A stretch of DNA of 64,000 nt from Flagellimonas oceani (GTDB lineage Bacteria; Bacteroidota; Bacteroidia; Flavobacteriales; Flavobacteriaceae). Position 1 is the first letter of the stretch. Each line of letters begins with the position of its first letter. A program made the position numbers and the translations under genes. The notes beneath the pieces were generated by a model. It did no database searches. It was not told the origin of the DNA and saw only the letters and a list, made by a program, of their open reading frames with translations. The stretch lies in assembly GCF_011068285.1 (NCBI RefSeq), contig NZ_CP049616.1:3182001-3246000 (forward strand). Reading direction: 5' to 3'. Positions 36,648 to 45,797 of this stretch are shown here, in pieces.

Positions 36648-38354
36648 ATGAAAAAGCATAATAATAACATGGACAAATCCAGTTCCAGACTACCGTTAGT
36701 GGTTGTCCTATTGGCAATTGGAGTTTTGGGCACTATCATTTCTTGCGAAACGGAGGACGACATTCCGCCTCCTTCCGCCTATGTTCCGCCAACGCCGGAA
36801 CCAGAGCCCGAACCAGGTGAAGACTGCACCTTTTCTACCATTGTTCCCGAATTGTCCGAAGGAATGGATTTTGAGTGCGGGGGACCTGAGGTAACCTTCT
36901 TTGGGGAAAAAGACGGTTCCTTTACTCTTGACTTTATAGAAAACCCGGACCCTTCGGGCATAAATACCTCGGAAACCGTGGTGGAATACACACAAACAGC
37001 CGATATAGAACCATGGGCAGGCTTCTTTTTTGATTTGGCCAGCAAAGTGGATTTCAATGAAATGCAGACCGTAAAAATTAAAGTGTATTCGCCCGCTGCG
37101 GACCAAATCGTGTTAATGAAGTTTGAGGACAAAACCGATAACTCCATTGCAAAAGAAGTTCAGGCGACCACAACCGTCGCAGGCGAATGGGAAGAACTTT
37201 CATTTGTTTTCTCGCCCAGTGATTCCGACAAATTCGATAGAATGATTCTGTTCTTTGACTTCAACGGAGAAAAGAGCGCCGAGACCACGCACTATTTTGA
37301 CGACATCTTTATGAGCGAAGGCGGTGAAGTGGAAGAGCCCGTTGAAACGGGTGAACCTACCGCTCCCGCTCCCGACCCGACCATCGACCCAACAGAAGTG
37401 ATCTCGTTGTTCAGCGATGTGTATACCAACGTTACAGTGGATACGTGGAGGACAGATTGGTCCAACGGAACTTTGGAGGACATCGAAATTGATGGAAATG
37501 CAGTCAAAAAGTACAGTGAGCTCAACTTTGTAGGAGTAGAAGCCACTTCCAGTCCAATTGATGCTTCTGGAATGACGCATTTTAGAACGGATATCTGGAC
37601 AGGGGATGCTACGGAATTCAGAATAAAATTGGTGGATTTTGGAGCTGATGGTGCTTTCGATGGAGGTGACGATGTAGAGCACGAACTTGTGTTCGAAGCT
37701 CCCGCTCAGCAAGAATGGGTGACACTCGACATTCCGTTATCCGACTTTACCGGACTAACAACCAAAGAACATATTGCTCAATTAATTTTTGTTGGAGCTC
37801 CAACAGGCGCCAATACGGTTTTTGTGGACAACGTACTCTTTTATAACGATGCTGCACCGCTTGCTGCCGCGCCAACACCATCAGTTGACGAATCAAACGT
37901 AATATCGCTTTTCAGCAATACATATACCAATGTCGCTGTTGACACATGGAGGACTGATTGGTCCGATGCCACTCTTGAAGATATTCTGGTTGAGGGTGAC
38001 GACGTGAAAAAATACAGCAATTTGAATTTTGTTGGCATTGAGACCGTGGCCTCACCAATCGATGCCACTAGCATGACTCATTTCCATACCAATATATGGA
38101 CTGCTGATGCTACCCAGATTCGAATTAAACTGGTGGATTTTGGAGCTGATGGCGCCTATGATGGTGGTGATGATGTAGAACACGAGATTACGATCGAAAA
38201 CCCCGAACAGGACACTTGGATTTCTCTGGACATTCCCCTTACGGATTTTACAGGTCTAACTACCAAGGGCCACATTGCACAATTAATCTATGCAGGTCAA
38301 CCCGTTGGTTCTGCCACAATTTTTGTGGATAATGTATATTTCTATCAGGAGTAA
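36648..38354 (+). CDS. Surface glycan-binding lipoprotein with duplicated 150-residue domain
   Basis: A 568-residue lipoprotein (lipobox IISC, Cys33; an in-frame ATG at 36669 is an alternative start). After a Pro/Glu-rich linker (about 39-58) come three beta-sandwich domains: an N-terminal one (about 60-220) with PWAGFFFDLASKVDF and a DDIF-type end, a linker rich in Pro, Glu and Ala, and two nearly identical domains (251-400 and 418-567). The last two have exactly 150 residues each and share roughly 70 percent of residues, with the blocks YTNVxVDTWRTDWS and IRIKLVDFGADGA. Each domain ends with FVDNV, as in carbohydrate-binding modules. It is placed between susD and the GH16 gene, the usual position of surface glycan-binding proteins; the fold assignment is inference. 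Confidence 0.85.
   Translation: MKKHNNNMDKSSSRLPLVVVLLAIGVLGTIISCETEDDIPPPSAYVPPTPEPEPEPGEDCTFSTIVPELSEGMDFECGGPEVTFFGEKDGSFTLDFIENPDPSGINTSETVVEYTQTADIEPWAGFFFDLASKVDFNEMQTVKIKVYSPAADQIVLMKFEDKTDNSIAKEVQATTTVAGEWEELSFVFSPSDSDKFDRMILFFDFNGEKSAETTHYFDDIFMSEGGEVEEPVETGEPTAPAPDPTIDPTEVISLFSDVYTNVTVDTWRTDWSNGTLEDIEIDGNAVKKYSELNFVGVEATSSPIDASGMTHFRTDIWTGDATEFRIKLVDFGADGAFDGGDDVEHELVFEAPAQQEWVTLDIPLSDFTGLTTKEHIAQLIFVGAPTGANTVFVDNVLFYNDAAPLAAAPTPSVDESNVISLFSNTYTNVAVDTWRTDWSDATLEDILVEGDDVKKYSNLNFVGIETVASPIDATSMTHFHTNIWTADATQIRIKLVDFGADGAYDGGDDVEHEITIENPEQDTWISLDIPLTDFTGLTTKGHIAQLIYAGQPVGSATIFVDNVYFYQE
37398..37847 (+). repeat. Duplicated domain, copy A (150 codons)
   Basis: First copy of the 450-nt in-frame repeat inside the glycan-binding lipoprotein gene, beginning at VISLFSDVYTN and ending at FVDNVLFYN. 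It aligns without gaps to copy B at 37899-38348. Confidence 0.85.
37899..38348 (+). repeat. Duplicated domain, copy B (150 codons)
   Basis: Second copy, beginning VISLFSNTYTN and ending FVDNVYFYQ. A 17-codon Ala/Pro/Ser linker separates it from copy A. Equal length and long identical peptides (IRIKLVDFGADGA, GGDDVEHE) show a tandem duplication. Confidence 0.85.
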
Positions 38355-38407
38355 TTGAAAAACAAATCATAAATTGAATTGAGTTAGTTAATTAAGCAAA
38401 CGGATGA

Positions 38408-38432
38408 GCTCCTTTCCCAAAAAGAAAGGGGC
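38408..38432 (+). other. Intercistronic hairpin between glycan-binding gene and GH16 gene
   Basis: GCTCCTTTC (38408-38416) pairs with GAAAGGGGC (38424-38432) over 9 positions (one G-T pair), loop of 7 nt, inside the 99-nt gap. No T-run follows, so it may be an mRNA-stability or processing element and not a terminator. Confidence 0.4.
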
Positions 38433-38453
38433 CAAATCCAACCAAGGTTTTCT

Positions 38454-39599
38454 ATGAAAAACAAAGTATCCATATATCAAATAGTTAAAATGAGCATTTT
38501 CAATATCTCAATATTATCCCTTCTATTGACGATTTCTTGCAGTTCAGGAGATTCCGATTCCAATAGCGCACCCACCGATCTTAATGTCGTCATTTCAGTG
38601 GTAGGTTCAAACGACAATAATCCCGATGGTGATGGTTCCGGAACGGTGCAGATAACTGCTTCCGCCAACAATGCCGATAGGTACGCCTTCCGCTTTGGAA
38701 CAGGAGACCAGATTGACAGCCAAACAGGTAGCATAGAGCATACGTTCCTTCAAACTGGGACCAATACCCATAACATCACTGTTTGGGCTTACGCTGAATC
38801 GGGCGAATTTATCAACGAGACCTATATCGTGGATGTTTACAAATCCGACGAGGCATTTGCCACCCTCGTTTTTTCTGATGAGTTTGACAATGAAGGAAGA
38901 CCCGATGGGCAAAAATGGCACCATCAAATAATTCCCCCCAACAATGGCAGTTGGCACAATGATGAGCTCCAACACTATACCGACAGGGAGGATAACTCCT
39001 ATGTAAACGAGGGAAGCTTAAAAATCAGGGCAGTTAAAGAGCAGTACTCGTACAATGGAAGCACAAAAGAATATACCTCGGCCAGATTGAACGCCAAGTT
39101 CGCCTTTACCTACGGACGTGTAGAAGTTAGGGCAAAACTCCCGAGCACAGCGGGCACATGGCCCGCCATTTGGACCTTGGGTGCCAATTCCAATGAAACG
39201 GGCAACTATTTTGGCGATCAATATGGAAATGTAGGTTGGCCTCTTTGCGGCGAAATCGATATTATGGAACAAACAGGCTGGGACAAAAACAGCACCATTT
39301 CACATTTTCATTGGGCAGATTTGAATACGGAAGTGTACAGTGATGAAGGCGGCGAAACAGCCGTTGCTGATGCATCATCGGAATACCACGTATATTCCAT
39401 GGAGTGGGACAGCGAAAGCATCAAAACGTACGTGGACGACACTTTGGTATACGAATTCCAGAATGGTACCAACAAACCTTTCAACCACGAACATTACTTG
39501 CTTCTTAACATAGCAATAGGTGGAAATTTAGGTGGTGATGTACCGGCAAATTTTACCGAAGATATCTTTGAGATTGATTACGTAAGAATATATCAGTAA
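38454..39599 (+). CDS. GH16 family endo-beta-glucanase (laminarinase-like) lipoprotein
   Basis: Extracellular-facing endoglucanase, 381 residues. Lipobox TISC with Cys29 (internal ATG at 38490 is an alternative start). A PKD-like domain (about 40-135; NADRYAFRFGTGD) precedes the catalytic GH16 domain (about 142-381). The catalytic motif EIDIME is intact: Glu267 nucleophile, Asp269, Glu272 acid/base. Typical flanks are SDEFDNEGRPDGQKWHHQ and the C-terminal FEIDYVRIYQ. The motif with Met before the second Glu is that of beta-1,3-glucanases (laminarinases), so the substrate is probably laminarin or mixed-linked glucan. It closes the PUL and is followed by a terminator. Confidence 0.94.
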   Translation: MKNKVSIYQIVKMSIFNISILSLLLTISCSSGDSDSNSAPTDLNVVISVVGSNDNNPDGDGSGTVQITASANNADRYAFRFGTGDQIDSQTGSIEHTFLQTGTNTHNITVWAYAESGEFINETYIVDVYKSDEAFATLVFSDEFDNEGRPDGQKWHHQIIPPNNGSWHNDELQHYTDREDNSYVNEGSLKIRAVKEQYSYNGSTKEYTSARLNAKFAFTYGRVEVRAKLPSTAGTWPAIWTLGANSNETGNYFGDQYGNVGWPLCGEIDIMEQTGWDKNSTISHFHWADLNTEVYSDEGGETAVADASSEYHVYSMEWDSESIKTYVDDTLVYEFQNGTNKPFNHEHYLLLNIAIGGNLGGDVPANFTEDIFEIDYVRIYQ

Positions 39600-39687
39600 A
39601 ACACAATTCCAGTGCAAAGGAGTTAGATACTGAACACTTCAATTTCAAGATTTTGGAAAAGTAACTTTAACTTATTCCAACCAACCA

Positions 39688-39717
39688 AAAGCCGGAGCAA
39701 TGACTTCGGCTTTTTTT
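39688..39717 (+). terminator. Rho-independent terminator of the glucan PUL
   Basis: Stem AAAGCCGGAG / CTTCGGCTTT (one G-T pair) with a 6-nt loop, then a T-run to 39717. It also lies directly behind the convergent CPXCG gene. Confidence 0.85.
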
Positions 39718-39898
39718 ATTGGCCGAGTTCCTTTGCCTCAAAAGAGACCAACTCTTGGTTACTGAACCTTGCCGTGGCCTCGATGGGATTACAACATACT
39801 TCGCAATCCTCTACATAGGTTTGCTGGGGAACGGAACTATCCAATAAAAAGGAAATTTCCTCCCAACAGTAAGGACATTGAAAAAAGTGCTCGAACAT
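39716..39898 (-). CDS. CPXCG motif-containing cysteine-rich protein
   Basis: A 60-residue zinc-ribbon-like protein. Cys8 and Cys11 form CPYC (the name-giving CPXCG motif, here with Trp after the second Cys), and Cys32 and Cys35/Cys36 form the second knuckle CEVCC. It starts MFEHFFQCPYC, typical of this small family, whose function is unknown; a metal-binding role is inferred. It is 3 nt behind the tolC-like gene on the same strand and probably shares its transcript. Confidence 0.85.
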   Translation of the reverse strand: MFEHFFQCPYCWEEISFLLDSSVPQQTYVEDCEVCCNPIEATARFSNQELVSFEAKELGQ

Positions 39899-39901
39899 CG
39901 T

Positions 39902-41227
39902 TTAGAAATCTACGTTGAGTAACTGACCACTGACCTGAAGCATTTGGATTTCCGCCAATTTTGCGTTGTACTTGGCCTGACTTTTAGCCAATTCGGCATT
40001 CAAAAGATTCAATTGGGCCTGCCGGAACTCTATGGAAGTCACCTGGCCAAGCTTGTATCGCTCATCGGTACGGGTAAAGTTGTTTTGGTTGGTCTGTAGG
40101 TTTTTCTCCTGAACTTGCAACACGTAGAGCGCATTGGTATAACTATCCCATGCATTGCGAATATCCCTTTCCACTTCCAACTGAATCTGTTTTTTTGCAA
40201 TTTCCTGATTCTGATAGGCAATCTTGGCATTCTTGATACCGGTAATCGTGGTTCCCCCATCAAACAAGTTCCAGGTAAGGTTCACGGTCCCCGTTACCCC
40301 TGTAGAGGTGTTTTGCAAAGCAAAGGCCAATGGACTGTTGTTACTGGACTCGTTCCAACCATAGGCTCCCGTAAGTCCAACAGTGGGCAAATAACCGCTT
40401 TTGGCTATTCTGATATCATTAAGGCCCATGTTGATGTCCTTTTCCACAATTTGAAGCCTCACATTGTTTATTTGGGCCTCGTTGTACATATTTTCCATTT
40501 GAAGGCCGGGAACAAAGGTCACCGTGGTGTCGGCAGTAAACTGAGCGGATAAATCCCGGTTCAGTATCAAGTTCAAATCCCGCATGGTATTTCTTAGCTG
40601 CTGTTTGGAGTTCAATAAATTGATGCTGTCCGTATTAATGTCCACCTCGGCGTTCAACACATCCAACCCTGTATTTTGTCCAAATTCAAATTGGTACTGT
40701 GCCCTTTTGAGCCTATCCTTGGAAATCTCCAGGGCCTGTTCCAACGTAGCCGTATTTTCGGTAAGGCGGGCCGCTTCGTAATACACGGTGAACAATTGTA
40801 AAATGGTATTTTCGATGGTCTGTCTGACCTCCAATTCCGATTGTTCCGACCTTTCCTGAAAACTCTTATAATTGTAATATCTGCCAAGACCGTCGAACAA
40901 GGTATAATTTACGTTCACTGCAGCATTGTACCTTCTTGTCTCCGCCCCTTCCGCTCTTCTTGTATCCCCGTTGGCCAAGACACCTTCGGAGTTTTGCTTG
41001 TCGATACTACCACTGGCATTTCCCGTCACCGACGGCAAATAGCCCGAATTCAGGATGTCGGCATTGTTCTCATCGATAAGCTTGGTATTTCGGGCGACTT
41101 TGATATCCAAGTTGTTCTCCAAAATCAAGTTGATGGCCTCCTCTTTGGTAAGCACCTCATCCTGTGCATGGACGAATGAGCCAATCAACATTAAAATCAG
41201 GGGTATTTTATACAAAAAGCTTTTCAT
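39902..41227 (-). CDS. TolC family outer membrane efflux protein
   Basis: Outer membrane channel of an RND tripartite pump, 441 residues. Signal peptide 1-21 (ending VHAQ). Two repeated outer-membrane-efflux-protein halves (about 25-210 and 230-435) with long helices such as NTIENTILQLF and the C-terminal LNLLNAELAKSQAKYNAKL. Its ATG shares one base with the TAA stop of the RND permease gene (TAATG), so translation is coupled. It completes the adaptor-permease-channel operon. Confidence 0.94.
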   Translation of the reverse strand: MKSFLYKIPLILMLIGSFVHAQDEVLTKEEAINLILENNLDIKVARNTKLIDENNADILNSGYLPSVTGNASGSIDKQNSEGVLANGDTRRAEGAETRRYNAAVNVNYTLFDGLGRYYNYKSFQERSEQSELEVRQTIENTILQLFTVYYEAARLTENTATLEQALEISKDRLKRAQYQFEFGQNTGLDVLNAEVDINTDSINLLNSKQQLRNTMRDLNLILNRDLSAQFTADTTVTFVPGLQMENMYNEAQINNVRLQIVEKDINMGLNDIRIAKSGYLPTVGLTGAYGWNESSNNSPLAFALQNTSTGVTGTVNLTWNLFDGGTTITGIKNAKIAYQNQEIAKKQIQLEVERDIRNAWDSYTNALYVLQVQEKNLQTNQNNFTRTDERYKLGQVTSIEFRQAQLNLLNAELAKSQAKYNAKLAEIQMLQVSGQLLNVDF

Positions 41228-44200
41228 TATCTGGTCTCTTCTGCAACGTTTGAGGTTTTTTCTCCGTTTTGTGACATATCGCTACTGTCGGTTCCGTTCA
41301 GGCTCACACTTTTCGATTGCATATCTTCTTCTTCATGCTGTTCGCGGATGGCTCGTTCCACCTCTTCCGGTGTAACTTCTTCTCCTGTCCACAGGCGTTT
41401 TGCCAAAACTTTCATATTGTTTCCAAAGGAAAGCAACAAAGGGAGCATGAGCAATGTCAAAATAGTGGCAAAGCCAATTCCGTAGGCAATGGAAATGGCC
41501 ATGGGCTTTAAGAACTGGGCCTGACGACTTTTTTCCAAAAGCAAGGGCGCCAAACCGGCAATAGTGGTTACCGATGTCAAGAAAATGGCCCTAAAACGGG
41601 AACGGCCCGCTTCGTAAAGGGCATCATCGAACTTCATCCCGTTTCTTAGATTGATATTGAATTTACCTATAAGTACCAATCCATCGTTTACCATAATACC
41701 TATCAACGCTATAATTCCCAACATGGAAAGAATATTGATAGGGAAACCGTGCAACCAATGTCCCCATGCCACGGCGGTTAAACTGAAGGGCACCATAAAA
41801 ATCAACAACAAAGGTTGACTGATACTCCTAAACGTAAAGGCAATGGTTATAAAAATGAGGAACAATACAATGGGACCCACAAATCCAAGTGAGCCAATGA
41901 GTTTGTTGGCCTCCCTGTTCTGTCCTTCATAAGACGGACTGATTGACGGATACTTTGCCAATATGTCTGGCAACACTTCGTTACGTATCCACAACATGGC
42001 ATCGGTTCCGCTCGTGGTTTCCGGGTCGGTCAAATCCGAGGACACCTGTATTTCCCTTCTACCTTCCAAATGGTTGATGGCCACATCTCCTCTTTCAATG
42101 GTATAGGTTGCTATTTCTTTTAATGGGATGCGGTCGCCGCTCGGGGCCAATATCCGCATTTCGTCCAAATCGGATATGGAAGACCTGTTTTCCCTATCGT
42201 AACGCACCCATACCCTGATTTCGTCCTGTCCCCTTTGGAAACGCTGCGCCTGGGCACCAAAGAAACCGCCTCGAACTTGGTTCATTACCGTGCGGAGGTC
42301 CAAACCGAGCAAATAGGCATTTTCCTTGAGTTCCAGGCGTATTTCCTTGATTCCTGCGGGATCATTGTCCGTTACGTCCTTTAGATTGGAATTGGCTTCC
42401 ATGGCTTGCTTAAGCTCTATTTTTGCAGCTTTTAGCTCTTCAATATTATTTCCCAAAAGGGATACGGACACTGGATTTCCACCAAAGTTACCGCCCGAGC
42501 CGTAAATCAAGCTCTCCACTCCGATTACAGGACCCATAAGCTCGCGAAGGCGTGTGGTTACCATATCGGCACGTATGCCATCCGGACGCTCTTCACCGGG
42601 CAACAAATTGATTTCCAGTGTTGCCGTTGATGAACCGGGACCAAGATTCTTGATCATGTTCACAAAAAGCATTTTGTCAGTGCCCTGTAAATACTCATCT
42701 GTTAACTCCTGATTGACGATATGTGCTTTCTCTTGAATGAGGCTTATGATGGAATCGGTGACTTTTTCATTGGTTCCGTTGGGCATTGTAAGATCTATGG
42801 ATACTTGATCACTCGCAATTCTTGGAAAAAATGCGGTACGGACTACGCCTCCACCTATGGAACCCAATGTTAGCACCAATGCCATAAAGAATAGCGCAAA
42901 GGTCAAAAACTTATAGTTCAACATAAACCGGAGCGCAGGACTGTACCAATTGTCCCGCATGTAGTTCATTATCCTGTCGCCTATTCTGTTGATGACCCTT
43001 AGCTTCGCAAATATTTGCGCTATACTTGTTTTGGGCTTATCGTCCTTAGGATGCAAAGCCTTGGAATGGGCCAAGTGGGCCGGCAATATGATCAATGCCT
43101 CTACCAAGGATACGACCAAGGTGAGAATCACGATAACGGATACTTCACTAAAAAACTCACCTATTCGGCTATCCAAGAACAGGAATATCGAAAAGGCCAA
43201 TATGGTGGTGATAATGGCCGATATAATTGGTGGAATCACTTCCATGGTACCATCAAGAGCGGCTTGCACTGGTGATTTTCCGTCTTCGTAATGTTGATAG
43301 ATGTTTTCGGCTATCACGATTCCGTCATCCACCAGAATACCGATCACGATAATCATCCCAAAAAGGGAAAGTACATTAATGGTAACATTGAACATTGGGG
43401 CAAACACGAACATCCCCAAAAATGCAATCGGGAGTCCGAAGGCCACCCAAAATGCCAGTCTTGTGTTCAAAAACAGCGATAGGAAGACCAATACCAATAT
43501 CATTCCCACGATAGCGTTCTCGGTCAAGAGTTGGGTTCGCTGCGTCAATGTTGTAGAGCGATCGTCGATCACATCCAACCGTACATTGGTATATTTTTCG
43601 TTGAAGTCCTCGATGTACTGCCTCACATTCTCTGCAGAACCCATCAAATCTTCTGTGTTGGTACTGGTTATGGTAATATTCACCGCCAGCTCTCCATTAA
43701 AATAAGAGGCATTTGGCGTTTCGGAGAATCTATCACGGATAACGGCTACGTCCTTTAAACGTACCGCCCGTCCGGCAGCATCGCCCCTAACTACAATATT
43801 GGAGAGCTCGTCCCCATAATAGGAACGGTTGTTTGCCCTGATCAGATATTCTTCGGTAACGGTCTTAATGTTCCCTCCGGTGACCAGAATGTTTGCATTG
43901 GAAACAGCTTGGGCCACATCTGTAAAAGAAAGATTGTATGCCAAGAGGCTGTTTTCATCTACTGCAATCTCGATTTCCTCGTCCGGATAACCGTCTATTT
44001 GTATTTGTGAGATACCGTCAATGGCCCTTAGATCGTTCTCTATCTGACGGGCAATTTGTTTTAACGTTGCCAAGGGAATATCCTTTCCGCTCACTGCAAA
44101 GCTTATCGTGGGCCTTACAGGCTCCTGCTTGGCCACGATCAAAGGTTCCATTCCTGTTGGGAAGGTAGGCACACGGTCCACCGCATTTTTAACCTCCAAC

Positions 44201-44517
44201 AGCATAAAATCCACATTCCGTTCTTTCTCTATCTCTACATTGATGGTACCGCTGTTCTCCCTTGAAGTGGAGGTTACTCGCTCTACCCCTTCGAGCCCTT
44301 TGAGGTTGTCCTCAATCTTTAGGACAATTCCTTCCTCTATTTCTTGGGGAGATGCTCCAGGATATGCTATGGTGATGGTAATGTTCCGAGCTTCGTTGAG
44401 TGGAAAAAATGATGATTTTAAGGAAAGAATCCCCACGACCCCAAAAACAAAAAATGCCAGAATAAAGACATTTACTGCCATGTGGTATTTAATAAAATAC
44501 GAGATGAGCTTTCTCAT
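41227..44517 (-). CDS. Efflux RND transporter permease subunit (AcrB-like)
   Basis: Proton-driven inner membrane pump of 1096 residues, the usual size of AcrB/MexB-type permeases plus a C-terminal cytoplasmic extension of about 60 charged residues. Twelve membrane helices and two periplasmic loops. N-terminal helix and AYPGASPQEIEEGIVLKIED porter-domain start; the proton-relay Asp pair is visible in TM4 (GILVDDGIVIAENIYQ). Loop features such as YPDEEIEIAVDE also fit. It lies 11 nt downstream of the adaptor gene. Substrate class (drugs, bile, metals) cannot be told from sequence. Confidence 0.95.
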   Translation of the reverse strand: MRKLISYFIKYHMAVNVFILAFFVFGVVGILSLKSSFFPLNEARNITITIAYPGASPQEIEEGIVLKIEDNLKGLEGVERVTSTSRENSGTINVEIEKERNVDFMLLEVKNAVDRVPTFPTGMEPLIVAKQEPVRPTISFAVSGKDIPLATLKQIARQIENDLRAIDGISQIQIDGYPDEEIEIAVDENSLLAYNLSFTDVAQAVSNANILVTGGNIKTVTEEYLIRANNRSYYGDELSNIVVRGDAAGRAVRLKDVAVIRDRFSETPNASYFNGELAVNITITSTNTEDLMGSAENVRQYIEDFNEKYTNVRLDVIDDRSTTLTQRTQLLTENAIVGMILVLVFLSLFLNTRLAFWVAFGLPIAFLGMFVFAPMFNVTINVLSLFGMIIVIGILVDDGIVIAENIYQHYEDGKSPVQAALDGTMEVIPPIISAIITTILAFSIFLFLDSRIGEFFSEVSVIVILTLVVSLVEALIILPAHLAHSKALHPKDDKPKTSIAQIFAKLRVINRIGDRIMNYMRDNWYSPALRFMLNYKFLTFALFFMALVLTLGSIGGGVVRTAFFPRIASDQVSIDLTMPNGTNEKVTDSIISLIQEKAHIVNQELTDEYLQGTDKMLFVNMIKNLGPGSSTATLEINLLPGEERPDGIRADMVTTRLRELMGPVIGVESLIYGSGGNFGGNPVSVSLLGNNIEELKAAKIELKQAMEANSNLKDVTDNDPAGIKEIRLELKENAYLLGLDLRTVMNQVRGGFFGAQAQRFQRGQDEIRVWVRYDRENRSSISDLDEMRILAPSGDRIPLKEIATYTIERGDVAINHLEGRREIQVSSDLTDPETTSGTDAMLWIRNEVLPDILAKYPSISPSYEGQNREANKLIGSLGFVGPIVLFLIFITIAFTFRSISQPLLLIFMVPFSLTAVAWGHWLHGFPINILSMLGIIALIGIMVNDGLVLIGKFNINLRNGMKFDDALYEAGRSRFRAIFLTSVTTIAGLAPLLLEKSRQAQFLKPMAISIAYGIGFATILTLLMLPLLLSFGNNMKVLAKRLWTGEEVTPEEVERAIREQHEEEDMQSKSVSLNGTDSSDMSQNGEKTSNVAEETR

Positions 44518-44528
44518 GGCAGGGGTTT

Positions 44529-45650
44529 TTAAGATTTACTTTCGTCAAAAGTGCGCACCAACATGCCGGCATAGGCACCTGTCATCGGTTTGGCCACGAT
44601 TACTTCACCGTCGGGAACATTTTTTAGTACAACGGTCCTGTCCGTAAAGAACACAGGTTTAACATCCATCAGATCCAAAATGGAGTCGCGAACCACAAAA
44701 ATCTGATTGTTTTCCAACAACAGGGAGCGATTGATCTCTATGGCATTTGGTTCTTCCTTCGCCTCCAGGTTGGCTTCAAGGTATTGGCCTTCCTTTAAGT
44801 TATCCCCGCTCACTTCGATATAAACCATTATCGTCTGCGAATTTTGGTCCACCCGGCTGTTTACACGGGTCACTTCGCCCATGTAGGATTGGGTCTTTTC
44901 CAAATTGGTAAGTTCCACCTTGCGGCCAACTCTCAAAAAATCGCCATAAGTTTTGCTTACAGAAACTCCCAATTCATACAATCCCGTATCGATAAACTCA
45001 CCAAGTTTTTGCCCTGATCTTACCAGCGTTCCTTCGGTGACCAAAGCTTCGGTCAACACTCCCGTAAATGGGGCCGTTATGGTATATTTGGACAAACGCT
45101 GTTCCAAATTCTTAACATTGTAGTACGTTGTGATGATTTCCCTTCCGGTTATAAAGAATTTTTCCTTTTCCGAATCCAGTTTCGGCAGCTCCGGAGTGGT
45201 CTTCTCCAAATCAAAACCATTGAGATATTGCTGCCATTTGGGGTAAATCTCCGGATAATCCAGCCTAAGGTCCGGCATTATGGAAGTGAGCAAATTGTAT
45301 AGATTACTTTTGGCGGATTGCACGGTGGCATAATACTCACTTGCATCGATTCGAATCAATGTTTGTCCCGCGGCATATTCCTGTCCGGTACGAAACAATT
45401 TGCTTCCTGGCCTAAAAACACCCTGCACTTCGGAGTAAAGCTCGACCCTTTTTTTGGCCTGAAGATTTCCATTTGCCGGCACCATTATGGGTATGGTGGT
45501 ATTCTGAACCGTATCCACAAAAACAGTCTTGACTATTTTTTGTGATGGCGGCCTATTGTTCTCCTTACTATCCGCAATCAATCCTGCAAAATATAGCGAG
45601 GCAAAAATAATCACACCTCCGACTACAGCAGATATTATAAGCTTTCGCAT
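44529..45650 (-). CDS. HlyD/MFP-type efflux periplasmic adaptor subunit
   Basis: Membrane fusion protein of the RND pump, 373 residues. One N-terminal membrane anchor (about 5-26), a lipoyl/barrel-sandwich hybrid domain split by an alpha-hairpin (about 60-220; the half-motifs GNLQAKKRVELYSEVQG and YTITAPFTGVLTEALVTEGT), a beta-barrel domain and a membrane-proximal C-terminus. It is the first gene of the operon adaptor-permease-TolC-CPXCG. A perfect TAGATTTG -7 element lies 23 nt upstream. Confidence 0.93.
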   Translation of the reverse strand: MRKLIISAVVGGVIIFASLYFAGLIADSKENNRPPSQKIVKTVFVDTVQNTTIPIMVPANGNLQAKKRVELYSEVQGVFRPGSKLFRTGQEYAAGQTLIRIDASEYYATVQSAKSNLYNLLTSIMPDLRLDYPEIYPKWQQYLNGFDLEKTTPELPKLDSEKEKFFITGREIITTYYNVKNLEQRLSKYTITAPFTGVLTEALVTEGTLVRSGQKLGEFIDTGLYELGVSVSKTYGDFLRVGRKVELTNLEKTQSYMGEVTRVNSRVDQNSQTIMVYIEVSGDNLKEGQYLEANLEAKEEPNAIEINRSLLLENNQIFVVRDSILDLMDVKPVFFTDRTVVLKNVPDGEVIVAKPMTGAYAGMLVRTFDESKS

Positions 45651-45672
45651 GTGTTAGTTGGTTTAATCGGTG

Positions 45673-45680
45673 CAAATCTA
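45673..45680 (-). promoter_or_regulatory. Putative -7 element of the RND efflux operon
   Basis: The minus strand reads TAGATTTG, a full TAnnTTTG match, 23 nt before the adaptor ATG. A TTG is 16 nt further upstream (45697-45699), shorter than the 21-nt spacing of the tRNA promoter, so the -33 assignment is weak. Confidence 0.45.
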
Positions 45681-45739
45681 TCCCCTACATTTTTTACAAT
45701 GGTTAAATATTTCATAAAATCTCCCACAAATTTTGATGC

Positions 45740-45771
45740 AAAAAAAATGGGGATACACGCCTGTATCCCCA
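45740..45771 (-). terminator. Rho-independent terminator after LRR gene
   Basis: Ten-bp stem TGGGGATACA / TGTATCCCCA with loop CGCC; on the minus strand it is followed by eight T residues. It closes the LRR transcript that ends at 45798. Confidence 0.88.
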
Positions 45772-45797
45772 AACCAAACAAACTAAAGTAATACTAA

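Noticed and set aside
36254..36763. 169-codon frame antisense to susD and the lipoprotein gene
   Set aside because: Crosses two real genes; no domain recognised.
37398..38348. Assembly artefact as explanation for the two 450-nt repeats
   Set aside because: The copies differ at many codons, including silent positions, so they are diverged true duplicates.
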